Shown: piece by piece, positions 26,881-35,311 of the stretch
Position numbering within the stretch: the first letter of the stretch is position 1
Layout: each line of letters begins with the position of its first letter
Assembly: GCF_017893945.1 (NCBI RefSeq)
Contig: NZ_CP054257.1
Location: 1,922,001 to 1,986,000, forward strand
Source: Treponema parvum
Lineage (GTDB): Bacteria > Spirochaetota > Spirochaetia > Treponematales > Treponemataceae
Direction of reading: 5' to 3'
DNA: 64,000 nucleotides
The notes under the pieces: model-generated
What the model was told of the DNA's origin: nothing
Databases searched by the model: none
Seen by the model: the letters and a program-made list of their open reading frames with translations, nothing else
Program-made: the position numbers and the translations under genes

Positions 26881-28745
26881 ACGATTTCTTTAAGAAGACT
26901 AGGCTTTGGATATCCGCTTCGGCGGCCCTTATTTTTATGGCCGTAATAATAGTGCAATATGCGCGCATAGCCCTTACCCCCGCGCAGAAAATCACCGTGC
27001 GCCAAGTTTCGTCGGAGCGCGGTTCTATCGTAGACAGAAACGGTAAGCCTTTAGCAGTCCAGACAAATTTTTATCACGTGGGAGTTACTCCTTCTTCGGT
27101 AAAAAATACGGAAAAGCTGGCTCACGACTGCGCCCTGGTCTTAGGTATGGACGAAACTGAAATACTAAACAAAATAAACGGAGCCGAAAATTCACCGTTC
27201 ATATATATCAAAAAAAAGATTTCGCAAAACACTTATGACGAACTGAGCACTCTGATAAACGAAAAAGGATATACCGGCATCAGGTTCGATAGAATCCCCG
27301 GCCGCGCCTATCCTGAAAATGCGCTGGCTTCGCAGCTCATAGGTTATATGGGCGATGACGGCAGCGGCCTTGCCGGCATTGAATACTCCAGACAAAACGT
27401 CCTAAGCCCGGTGCAGAAACCGGGAGAAGCGGCGGTACACGGAAACAACATATATCTGACCATAGACGCAAACCTTCAGTATAAACTTGAAAAAATTGCG
27501 CGCAACACCATGGAAACTACGCAGGCCGCAAACATGATGCTCATAGCCGCACAGGCAAAGACAGGCGAAATACTCTCTTATATCAGCCTTCCTTCCGTAA
27601 ACCTTAACGAATACGCTACGGCTTCGCGGGAAGAAACTATAGATCGTCCAGCGATGACAGCCTATGAACCCGGTTCCGTATTTAAAATTTTCACGGTCGC
27701 TTCTGCGCTCGACGCGGGAGCCATAAGTACGAACGAAATATTTGTGTGCGACGGCATATATGAAAAAAAACTGCCGTACGGCGGGCATATTCGCATAACC
27801 TGTCTCGGCAGGCACGGTCCTGTAACCGCAAGGGAAGCGCTTCAGTATTCCTGCAACGACGCCTTGGCGCAGATCGCCGAAAAAATGAATACGGACAACT
27901 TTTTGGGAAGGCTGCGCTTGATGGGTTTCGGTTCGAGAACTGGAATAGAATTGCCGGGAGAAACGGCAGGCTCCGTAAAAAGTCCGAACGATAAACTGTG
28001 GTCGGCGCGTTCAAAGCCTACGATGGCCATAGGTCAGGAAATAAGTGTTTCCGCACTCCAGATGGTACAAGCCGCAACGGGCATTGCAAATGAAGGAATC
28101 CCCGTAAATTTAACCGTAATACACAAGATAACGGATAACGAAGGCAATATTGTTTTTGAACACACTCCCGTCTATAAAGACAGAACTTTCGGAAAGGCCG
28201 CCGCCGACTACGTTTTAAGCTGCATGGAAACTACGGCGGAAGCGGGAACGGGTTCGCGCGCCCGGCTAGGCGACATTTCAATAGGCGTAAAAACGGGAAC
28301 TGCGCAGATGGCGGACACTGTGCACGGAGGTTACAGTACGACAGACTTTCTTTCAAACTGTCTTGCAATCTTTCCGATTGAAGATCCTGAGATAATTTTA
28401 TACATAGTGATAGAAAAAGCAAAAGGCGAAACTTACGCGGGCAGAATCGTAGCTCCCGTTATCGCTGAAGCGGCCGATACTATCATAGACCATCTCGGGA
28501 TAAGCCGCGGGAACGCCGCGTCTCTGGCGCATTCGGGAAGAGTGTCGATAAAAGACACTTCTCCGGCCGTACTCGGAACCACCCTCCCCGATTTTAAAGG
28601 AATGTCCAAACGCGACCTCATCCCCATCCTCGAGCGAAAGGATCTTCAAGTGCGCATAAGCGGAACCGGTTGGGTGGTAAGTCAAGAGCCGCCGCCCGGA
28701 ACTCCAGTAACGCAAGGTATGAATATTGAACTCACTTTGGAATAA
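26871..28745 (+). CDS. penicillin-binding protein (FtsI/PBP2-like) with C-terminal PASTA domain
   Basis: Class B transpeptidase that cross-links peptidoglycan, probably at division. The 624-residue product has an N-terminal helix (about 12-33), a dimerisation domain (RQVSSERGSIVDRNGKPLA) and the transpeptidase domain with SxxK at S269-K272 (EPGSVFKI), SCN at 327-329 and KTG at 474-476 (GVKTGTAQM). A single PASTA domain (about 565-624) closes the protein. The start (ATG 26871, or the second ATG two codons later) lies inside lepB with AGGAAA upstream. The stop lies within the next gene. Confidence 0.92.
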   Translation: MEMNDFFKKTRLWISASAALIFMAVIIVQYARIALTPAQKITVRQVSSERGSIVDRNGKPLAVQTNFYHVGVTPSSVKNTEKLAHDCALVLGMDETEILNKINGAENSPFIYIKKKISQNTYDELSTLINEKGYTGIRFDRIPGRAYPENALASQLIGYMGDDGSGLAGIEYSRQNVLSPVQKPGEAAVHGNNIYLTIDANLQYKLEKIARNTMETTQAANMMLIAAQAKTGEILSYISLPSVNLNEYATASREETIDRPAMTAYEPGSVFKIFTVASALDAGAISTNEIFVCDGIYEKKLPYGGHIRITCLGRHGPVTAREALQYSCNDALAQIAEKMNTDNFLGRLRLMGFGSRTGIELPGETAGSVKSPNDKLWSARSKPTMAIGQEISVSALQMVQAATGIANEGIPVNLTVIHKITDNEGNIVFEHTPVYKDRTFGKAAADYVLSCMETTAEAGTGSRARLGDISIGVKTGTAQMADTVHGGYSTTDFLSNCLAIFPIEDPEIILYIVIEKAKGETYAGRIVAPVIAEAADTIIDHLGISRGNAASLAHSGRVSIKDTSPAVLGTTLPDFKGMSKRDLIPILERKDLQVRISGTGWVVSQEPPPGTPVTQGMNIELTLE

Positions 28746-30576
28746 AAACAAGAACCTTTTTTTTACCCGTTTTCCCGCGTTAGCCTCTTCCCTAGAAGAT
28801 CAAATAAAAAAGGCGGAAACCGATTTTTCGGAAGGTAAAAATCCTTTTTCCTTTTGGTCGATAGAAGACGCCAAAAACGGCAGTTTTACGGTTCGCGAAA
28901 ACGGAATGCTTTTACACTCATCTTACGATCCGCTAAAAGAGGCGAATCAGACGGCGGCTTCTTTTAAGGAATCGGATACGGGCGCGGCGGTTTTTATGTC
29001 GTTCGGGCTCGGCTATTTGCCGTCCGCCTTTGCAAAAATGCACAAAAACATGATTCTCGTGCTCATAGAACCCGACGCCGTGCGTTTTTTAGCCTCGATG
29101 TGTTTTCTCGATTGGGAAGACATATTAACTCATGCGGAATGTGTTTTAGCTCTAGCTTGCCGGCAGGATGAAATAATAAAAATTATTGACCGAATAGGAA
29201 TAAATAATTGCGCGTTTTTTTCACAGCGAAGTCAAACTTCTCACGCCATAGAATATTTTGACTCTTTACAAATTCTTTTGGAGAGGAACCGCAAAAAAGC
29301 ACAGATAAACGCCAGCACACTCGAACGCTTTGCGGGTCTTTGGCTTCGTAACGGCTGCCGCAATTTACGATACTTGGCAAAACTTGACGGGATAGATCTT
29401 TACAAAGACAGGGCGAAAAATCTTCCGGCGGTCGTCCTTGCGGCAGGGCCTTCTCTAAACACTATTCTTCCGCATCTGGCTGAAATAAAAAAACGTTCCG
29501 TCGTTATCTGCGTAGACACGGCGCTCCGTTCCTGCCTTAAAGCAAAGGTGGAACCGGATTTTATCATCCTGATCGACCCGCAATATTGGGCGGCAGCGCA
29601 CATAAAGGATCTTAGGTCTCCGTCTTCAGTTCTCATAACCGAGTCGGCAGCCTATCCTTCAGTTTACCGCTTTGAATGCCGCAAGATCGTCCTTTGTTCG
29701 CCGCTTTTCCCATTGGGAAAATATTTTGAAAAACAGCTCGGCGTAAAAGGAATTATAGGTGCGGGCGGAAGCGTTTCTACAAGCGCGTGGGATTTTGCGC
29801 GCATTATCGGCGCCGAAGAAATTTTTATGGCCGGGCTTGACCTAAGTTACCCCAAAAAAAATACGCACATAAAGGGCTCGACTTTTGAAGAAGACGCCCA
29901 TAAAAATTCTTTGCGAATATCTACTGCGGAAACTGCCGGAGTGCGCTCCTTGTATGCGATAAATTGCGAGTACGCAGAAGATTATACCGGCGAAAAAGTT
30001 TTGACCGACAGGCGCATGAAACTTTTTGCATGGTGGTTTGAAAGCAGGCTTGCGTCTCCCGACGCCGTAAAGACATTCACATTCTGTCCGCAAAACCTAG
30101 CAGTTCCGGGTATAAAAGTCGCACGCCTCGAAGATTTTTTAAAAAAACCGGAAAAAATTGAAGAGCGCAAAAAATTCTTTAAAACAGCCGAAGATCATTC
30201 TTTGTCCGAAGAAAAAATAATGCAAAACGAACTTAATTTCGACCGCATCCTTAAAACGCTGATCGATTCTCTGTCCTCCCTTCATAAAACGGCCAAAGAT
30301 TCGATGCAGCTGTGCAACAGAGCCCTGTCGTATTCAAAAAACGATTATTCGGACGTTTTTCAAAAACTTTCGATCGCGGATAACACAATTATGGCCAGCG
30401 GTACTAAAGAGATAATCTCTCTGATTTTTCCCGCGAAGGACAAGCTGGAATCCATATTTGCAAACGAAATTTCGCCTAAAGAAGCGGCAAAGGCTTCGAT
30501 TTTTCGTTCCATGATAATTTACAGGGAAATTTGCCGCGCCGTAGATGAATATCTGAAACACCTTGCAGAAGTCTAG
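28726..30576 (+). CDS. motility accessory factor-like protein (DUF115/MAF_flag10 family)
   Basis: Cytoplasmic protein of the DUF115 family, linked to glycosylation of flagellin with nonulosonic acid-type sugars. The 616-residue product has the central DUF115 core, clearest at NLPAVVLAAGPSLNTILPHL and VICVDTALRSCLKAKVEPDF, plus MAGLDLSYP. The TTG at 28726 is taken as start because AAGG lies 8 bases upstream and no ATG in frame is near; it overlaps the PBP gene by 20 bases. No glycan biosynthesis genes are nearby, so the sugar is unknown. Confidence 0.85.
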   Translation: MNSLWNKNKNLFFTRFPALASSLEDQIKKAETDFSEGKNPFSFWSIEDAKNGSFTVRENGMLLHSSYDPLKEANQTAASFKESDTGAAVFMSFGLGYLPSAFAKMHKNMILVLIEPDAVRFLASMCFLDWEDILTHAECVLALACRQDEIIKIIDRIGINNCAFFSQRSQTSHAIEYFDSLQILLERNRKKAQINASTLERFAGLWLRNGCRNLRYLAKLDGIDLYKDRAKNLPAVVLAAGPSLNTILPHLAEIKKRSVVICVDTALRSCLKAKVEPDFIILIDPQYWAAAHIKDLRSPSSVLITESAAYPSVYRFECRKIVLCSPLFPLGKYFEKQLGVKGIIGAGGSVSTSAWDFARIIGAEEIFMAGLDLSYPKKNTHIKGSTFEEDAHKNSLRISTAETAGVRSLYAINCEYAEDYTGEKVLTDRRMKLFAWWFESRLASPDAVKTFTFCPQNLAVPGIKVARLEDFLKKPEKIEERKKFFKTAEDHSLSEEKIMQNELNFDRILKTLIDSLSSLHKTAKDSMQLCNRALSYSKNDYSDVFQKLSIADNTIMASGTKEIISLIFPAKDKLESIFANEISPKEAAKASIFRSMIIYREICRAVDEYLKHLAEV

Positions 30577-30829
30577 TCCGCGCAAAGCTGTAAAAGCTCG
30601 TTGGCGTAAACAGGCTAAATCAAGCTGCAGCTTTCGCTTACGAACAAACGCCGTGAATTTGCCGCACACGGACGTGTACTTACAAGTAATATCGACAGCG
30701 GCGAAAAAATACCGCAGCAAGGCAAAAACACGGAAGATCGCAGTTGCAATAGACTGTGATTTTCGATTTTTTTAACTTTTTTTTCAATCACAGCTAAACT
30801 TTTTGCATAAAATTCCGATATTAAAAATG

Positions 30830-30942
30830 TGCAGCGCATATATTTTGCGGGCGGTTGACATCCAGACGCCTGCGTATGCAGAGTCTGCTCCATGATATTT
30901 TTAAAGTTGAAAAACAGTGTGAGGTTTTTCAACTTTTTTTTT
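30830..30942 (+). ncRNA. candidate small RNA ending in an intrinsic terminator
   Basis: A hairpin CAGAC-GC-CTGC / GCAG-A-GTCTG (about 30861-30886) is followed by a strong terminator. No gene lies directly upstream in a way that would use this terminator closely (the DUF115 stop is 330 bases away). No convincing promoter was found, so this is tentative; it may instead be the 3' UTR of the DUF115 transcript. Confidence 0.3.
30904..30942 (+). terminator. Rho-independent terminator
   Basis: Perfect 12-base stem AAGTTGAAAAAC / GTTTTTCAACTT with an 8-base loop followed by a T-run. Confidence 0.9.
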
Positions 30943-31047
30943 GCCCGGACATTGTGTTTCCCAAGCACACCGCTTCATTAAACAACAAGAGAGCCGGAGA
31001 ATTCCCTATTCACACATAATTTTAATATTTCATTTATTCGTTATATT

Positions 31048-31056
31048 TGATATAAT
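31048..31056 (+). promoter_or_regulatory. extended -10 promoter upstream of the HD-GYP gene
   Basis: TGATATAAT (TG-N-TATAAT). The -35 is poor. A start near 31063 would give a leader of about 270 bases that includes a terminator-like hairpin (near 31080-31106) and module A. Confidence 0.5.
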
Positions 31057-31148
31057 TGACATAAGAGCGATTTTAAGAGGCTGCGGCGTTTTCCGGCAGC
31101 TTTTCTTAAACCCATTTGCGGCGTATTTTAAATACCCGCAGCGCACGA

Positions 31149-31191
31149 ATTCAACAGTCTCCAAAATTGATATTTTGTTCGACTGTTGAAT
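31149..31191 (+). repeat. hairpin module A
   Basis: Arms ATTCAACAGTC / GACTGTTGAAT, identical to 6297-6339. The preceding GCGC palindrome is degenerate here (only GCGCAC remains). A degenerate module C follows at 31263-31297. Confidence 0.85.
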
Positions 31192-31332
31192 TTTATAGGA
31201 ACATATAAACACTGTGTAAAAAAGCTTTTTGTGACGATATTTTAAAGAGAAAACGTTAGCTAAAATAGAACGTCTGGATTAGCACCGTTCAATTTAACGT
31301 ACGTTTAAATTCGGGAGTCGTATACACTATAG

Positions 31333-32556
31333 ATGAATACATTTAATACAGATACCCTGCAGGAAGGCGTATATTTTACAGATAAAGTGTTTCTCGACAA
31401 GACGTTTTTGCTGTTCGACTCCGCGACGCCCATAACAAAAAAACTTCTTGAAGAGCTTGATCAATGGGGTTTTAAACAGATTTCATGCGAAGGAATGATC
31501 AGCGTCGCAAATATCCCCAAGGAACCGCCTCCTGAAAAACCTCAGGAAAATAATACTAAAACGGCCGAAAAAACGGAAAACGAAATAAAATCCATACTGG
31601 CTCAAGCAAACGATCTGAGCCGTTTTTCCGATGAAGACCGCATAAAACTGGCGGAAAAGGTTTACAACGGCTATCTTAACTACATAACAAATATCTACAC
31701 GCACTTTTCAACACACATGGAATTTGATATTGAGGACATCACTCAAAAGATCAAAGAGCTGTGCACGTTCATAGACGATAACGGCAAATACATCCTGCGG
31801 GTAACACAGAGAAAAGACGCGCCTTCACGAACTTATCTTGTAAATCATGCGCTGCGCTGCATAGTCCTGTCTCTCGCGATAGGTTTGCAGTTAAGAATGT
31901 CTCGTCAAAAACTTGTAGAATTGGGTGTTACGGCCATGCTGCATGAAATAGGAATGCTCCGCCTTCCTCCTCAGCTTTATTTGACCGACAAGCCTCTAAA
32001 ACCAAAGGACAAGAACCAGCTTATGACGCACCCGCTGCTCGGTTTTCAGATATTAAAAGATTCCAATTTTCCTTTAAGCATTCAGCTCGGAACGCTTGAA
32101 CACCACGAACGCGAAAACGGAACGGGATACCCGCGGGCGCTTACCGGTGAAAAAATATCCCTTTACGGAAAGATAGTTTCCGTTACCTGTGTTTACGACG
32201 CGATAGTTTCGCCTAGGACGTACAAAATACAAAAAACTTCGCATCAGGCCATACTTGAACTTCTCCGGAACGAATCCCGCCAGTTTGATCCGACAATCAT
32301 AAAAGCCCTTTTATTCTGCCTGTCGTTGTACCCCATAGGCACTTACGTTTTTATGGAAAACGGAAAGATCGCCATGGTTACGGACGCAAATCCTCTAAAC
32401 TTCAAAAACCCTGTGGTTCAGATCGTGGGAGAAACCGACCAACAAGGCAATCCGCTTACGATCCAGACAAACGAAAACATGAAAATAAGTCGAGTTTTGA
32501 CGGACAAGGAAATAGAAGATTTAACTTCGGCCGCTGGAATATCGCGGCCTAGTTAA
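31333..32556 (+). CDS. HD-GYP domain protein, probable cyclic-di-GMP phosphodiesterase
   Basis: Predicted to hydrolyse cyclic-di-GMP. The 407-residue product has an N-terminal region (about 1-60) of DUF3391-like type, a helical linker and an HD-GYP domain (about 165-345). Metal-site residues seen: H204-E205 (LHEIG, so the HD doublet is HE), H233 (MTHPLLG), H257-H258 and the GTGYP motif at 263-267. The HE form of the doublet may reduce or change activity. The start at 31333 has GGGAG 15 bases upstream, rather far. The last codons form the first copy of a 38-base direct repeat. Confidence 0.88.
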   Translation: MNTFNTDTLQEGVYFTDKVFLDKTFLLFDSATPITKKLLEELDQWGFKQISCEGMISVANIPKEPPPEKPQENNTKTAEKTENEIKSILAQANDLSRFSDEDRIKLAEKVYNGYLNYITNIYTHFSTHMEFDIEDITQKIKELCTFIDDNGKYILRVTQRKDAPSRTYLVNHALRCIVLSLAIGLQLRMSRQKLVELGVTAMLHEIGMLRLPPQLYLTDKPLKPKDKNQLMTHPLLGFQILKDSNFPLSIQLGTLEHHERENGTGYPRALTGEKISLYGKIVSVTCVYDAIVSPRTYKIQKTSHQAILELLRNESRQFDPTIIKALLFCLSLYPIGTYVFMENGKIAMVTDANPLNFKNPVVQIVGETDQQGNPLTIQTNENMKISRVLTDKEIEDLTSAAGISRPS

Positions 32557-32596
32557 ATGTCGAGTTTCCCTTCGGCAAACGTCGCCTATTATAACT

Positions 32597-32658
32597 GTGC
32601 GCAGAGTGCGCACTAATTCAACAGCCTCTAAAATTGATATTTTGCTCGGCTGTTGAAT
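32597..32658 (+). repeat. GCGC palindrome plus hairpin module A'
   Basis: GTGCGC-AGAGT-GCGCAC (32597-32613) followed by module A' (32616-32658, arms ATTCAACAGCC / GGCTGTTGAAT). Confidence 0.85.
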
Positions 32659-32678
32659 TTTAGGGAAGATTTAAAAGA

Positions 32679-32706
32679 CGCCGCTAAATAGGCGCGGCGC
32701 TTTTAA
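32679..32706 (+). terminator. weak terminator after the HD-GYP gene
   Basis: CGCCGC / GCGGCG stem with a 9-base loop, then C and TTTT. A similar sequence follows the gene ending at 53487. A GGGTTTCCC-TTT-GGGAAACCC hairpin follows at 32711-32731. Confidence 0.4.
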
Positions 32707-32741
32707 CTTAGGGTTTCCCTTTGGGAAACCCGTTTACAACT

Positions 32742-32803
32742 GTGCGCAGAGTGCGCACGAATGCGGCACTTTCGAAAATCGATATTTTTTGCAATGCCGC
32801 ATT
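32742..32803 (+). repeat. GCGC palindrome plus hairpin module B
   Basis: GTGCGC-AGAGT-GCGCAC (32742-32758) and module B (32760-32803, arms AATGCGGCA / TGCCGCATT around an inner AAAAT / ATTTT stem). Confidence 0.85.
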
Positions 32804-32843
32804 TTATAAGAAGATTTAACTTCGGCCGCTGGAATATCGCGGC

Positions 32844-33608
32844 CTAATTGAAAAAATCGCTTAAACGCTTTAATTCCGCTTTGAAGTTGTCGTCTATGAC
32901 AGGCGGGTGAGATGCAAAGTAAAGGATCTGCTGCAATTCGCTGCCGGTGCGGACGCCCCATACGGGAACAACGTTTTCAAATTGATGTAAAAACCCGAAT
33001 GCCAGCGAAATATTTTGCACAAGCCCCGAAAAAAGCGGCTTCATGGCTATAAACCCTACGTCGCGTTCTCCGCAGTTTTTAACTATCCCGGACGCGGTTT
33101 CACCGAGCAATAAGTTAAAAGGATACTGCAAAGTTTCAAAAAGGGAACTTTCGGCGATCATCCTTGAAGCTACCGCTTCAGTCTGCGTGGTAAGCCCTAT
33201 GTTTAAGATCTTTCCTGCCGAGCGAAGTTTTTCCAATTCGTCGTAAATTCCGTCGGCTCCATCCGGAGAAGGAATGAGACTTTCCGTTTCATACTGAAAA
33301 AGATCTATGTAATCCGTATGAAGCGCATCAAGGCTTTCTTCAAGATCGCGCGCAAGCTGACTGGCGTTTGGAGCGGAACTTTTGGTTGCAAGTATAACGT
33401 CCTGTCTTATACCGTGCAGGCAATCGCCCAAAAGCTTTTCGCTCTCCGGCACCGAATGCGACGTGTCGAAAAAATTTACGCCGGCCTCGTACGCCTGACG
33501 CACAAGAATGGCGGCGCTCTCTTCGTCGCCGGCATCTTTTAAAGACATCGCGCCGAACGCTGTGCGGCTCACCATCAAATTAGATTTGCCTAAAGCTATG
33601 TAGTCCAT
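32844..33608 (-). CDS. aldo/keto reductase-like protein lacking two catalytic residues
   Basis: The 254-residue product has the AKR (beta/alpha)8 sequence pattern (MDYIALGKSNLMVSRTAFG, AYEAGVNFFDTS, YIDLFQYE, LRSAGKILNIGLTT). Of the catalytic tetrad, Asp48 and Lys76 are present, but the Tyr position holds Val53 (SVPESEKLLG for the usual Y-G-x-S-E) and the His position holds Glu107. Normal ketone reduction is therefore doubtful. It starts 15 bases after glyQS, so the two form an operon. It is shorter than full AKRs (about 300-330). Confidence 0.8.
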   Translation of the reverse strand: MDYIALGKSNLMVSRTAFGAMSLKDAGDEESAAILVRQAYEAGVNFFDTSHSVPESEKLLGDCLHGIRQDVILATKSSAPNASQLARDLEESLDALHTDYIDLFQYETESLIPSPDGADGIYDELEKLRSAGKILNIGLTTQTEAVASRMIAESSLFETLQYPFNLLLGETASGIVKNCGERDVGFIAMKPLFSGLVQNISLAFGFLHQFENVVPVWGVRTGSELQQILYFASHPPVIDDNFKAELKRLSDFFN

Positions 33609-33623
33609 TTATTTCCGGTCAAT

Positions 33624-35063
33624 TCAATAATTGCGTACGAATTTGTACGATTTTATCGCTTTAAACAATTCGTTTACCAGATCCTGCCTTTTTACGCGGA
33701 TCTGTTCCATAGAATCGCGGAAGCGAATCGTTACGGTATCGTCGTCTTTTGTCTGATAGTCGACCGTTACACAAAAAGGCGTTCCCACTTCATCCTGACG
33801 GCGGTAGCGCTTTCCGATCGTTCCGCTTTGATCGTAATCGGTTACAAAATCTTCTTTAAGCTCGTGCTGAATTTCTTTTGCTATTTCCGCAAGTCCGTCC
33901 TTTTTCATTATAGGAAGAACCGCAACGGTTATGGGCGCAAGGCGCGGATCAAGGTGAAGAACCGTCCTGTAGTCTTCCGTTCCGTCGGATGCGACGTTCT
34001 GCTCTTCATACGCTTCGCACAAAAACATGAGGAAGTTGCGGTTTAATCCGGCGGAAGTTTCAATCACATAAGGAATAAAGCGCTCGTTGCCGTTATCCTG
34101 ATCGATATAAGACATATCCTTTTTACTGTATTTTGAATGCTGCGACAAATCAAAATCCGTGCGGTTATGAATTCCTTCGATTTCTTCAAAGCCGATCGGG
34201 AAATTATACTGAATATCGTAGGCGTCCTTTGCGTAGTGGGCAAGTTTGTCGTGATGGTGCCACGCAAGATTTTTTTCCGAAATGCCGTATTTTAAATAAA
34301 AATTCCAGCGATCGCGCCGCCAGCGTTCAAAGGTTTCTTCATCCGTTCCGGCCTTGCAAAAATATTCCATTTCCATCTGCTCGAATTCGCAGGTGCGGAA
34401 AATGAAATTTTTAAAAATGATTTCATTGCGGAACGACTTTCCTACTTGAGCCACGCCGAAAGGAATTTTCATGCGGTTAGACTGGACGATATTCTTAAAA
34501 TCCACGAAAATTCCCTGACAGGTTTCAGGGCGAAGATAAACTATGCTGGTGTCGTTTTGAACCGGGCCGAGATGAGTTTTAAACATGAGATTGAATTCCC
34601 GAACGTCGGTGTAATTCTGTTTGCCGCAAACGGGACAGGCGATTTTATTATCTTCGATAAAAGCTTTCATTTCTTCGTGGAGCATGGTATCCACCGGTTT
34701 TGAAGGAGAAACGGCGTTTTTGCTGCAATATTCTTCGATAAGCTGATCCGCACGGAAGCGCGACGAACACTCTTTGCAGTCGATCATCGGATCCGAAAAA
34801 TGCGCTACATGTCCCGATGCTTCCCAAGTTGTGTGATGCATAAAGATTGCGGAATCCAGGCCGACTACGTCGTCGTGCAGCTGGGTCATTTCCTTCCACC
34901 AGGCCGCCTGAATGTTTTTCTTTAAATCCACGCCCAAAGGCCCGTAGTCCCATGCTCCGGCTTGCCCGCCGTAAATTTCGGAAGACTGGTAAACAAAGCC
35001 GCGCCTTTTGCAAAGACTTATAATCTTGTCCAACGTGCATTTGTGTTCGTCATCTTTTGCCAT
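33624..35063 (-). CDS. glyQS: glycyl-tRNA synthetase, dimeric class II type
   Basis: Charges tRNA-Gly in the cytoplasm. The ATG at 35063 (MAKDDEHKC) is chosen over an upstream in-frame GTG because AGGAG sits 8 bases before it. The 479-residue product carries class II motifs (GAWDYGPLGVDLKKN, FRNEIIFKNFIFRTCEFEQM as motif 2, ETSAGLNRNFLMFL as motif 3), a zinc-type insertion with CKEC and CPVC pairs, and a C-terminal anticodon-binding domain (ITVAVLPIMKKDGLAEIA onward). Length fits the alpha2 enzyme. The downstream reductase-like gene is probably co-transcribed. Confidence 0.95.
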   Translation of the reverse strand: MAKDDEHKCTLDKIISLCKRRGFVYQSSEIYGGQAGAWDYGPLGVDLKKNIQAAWWKEMTQLHDDVVGLDSAIFMHHTTWEASGHVAHFSDPMIDCKECSSRFRADQLIEEYCSKNAVSPSKPVDTMLHEEMKAFIEDNKIACPVCGKQNYTDVREFNLMFKTHLGPVQNDTSIVYLRPETCQGIFVDFKNIVQSNRMKIPFGVAQVGKSFRNEIIFKNFIFRTCEFEQMEMEYFCKAGTDEETFERWRRDRWNFYLKYGISEKNLAWHHHDKLAHYAKDAYDIQYNFPIGFEEIEGIHNRTDFDLSQHSKYSKKDMSYIDQDNGNERFIPYVIETSAGLNRNFLMFLCEAYEEQNVASDGTEDYRTVLHLDPRLAPITVAVLPIMKKDGLAEIAKEIQHELKEDFVTDYDQSGTIGKRYRRQDEVGTPFCVTVDYQTKDDDTVTIRFRDSMEQIRVKRQDLVNELFKAIKSYKFVRNY

Positions 35064-35311
35064 ATCATTCACTCCTATAACCTTTAGACAACCTTTAGGC
35101 CGATCGCATATAAAAAAGGTTAGTTAAAATAAACTTTTTAAAATCGGAATTTTTAAGACTTTATCATAAAAAGAAGACGATGTATAGCGATTTTTTACGA
35201 CTATCGCCGGCAAGCGATTTTTCGCGCTTTAAAACTAAAAACCGCGCAAATTGTATGTGTGCGTTGCACGTACGGCGCGCCGCAAAAACAAAAATGTGCG
35301 ACAAAAGCCTT

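Larger units (their letters stand above)
30577..31332. other. 756-base intergenic region before the HD-GYP gene
   Basis: No gene is supported. From left: unassigned sequence with a stretch similar to 37125-37210 (near 30635-30668, sharing ATTTGCCGCACACGG); a CTGTGATT / AATCACAG inverted repeat (about 30755-30805); a structured segment ending in a strong terminator (30904-30942); an extended -10 promoter (31048-31056) followed by a GC-rich hairpin with T-run (about 31080-31106); module A (31149-31191); and a degenerate module C (31263-31297). Confidence 0.65.
32514..32846. repeat. 38-base direct repeat spanning the HD-GYP and aldo/keto reductase gene ends
   Basis: Identical 38-base copies at 32514-32551 and 32809-32846, beginning AGAAGATTTAAC and containing the palindrome GGCCGC / GCGGCC. 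The first encodes the last residues of the HD-GYP protein; the second is non-coding on the plus strand and its right end supplies the stop codon of the convergent aldo/keto reductase-like gene. Confidence 0.9.

Noticed and set aside
30615..30968. A 117-codon minus-strand frame in the large gap before the HD-GYP gene.
   Set aside because: It crosses a perfect terminator hairpin and has no coding character or initiation site.
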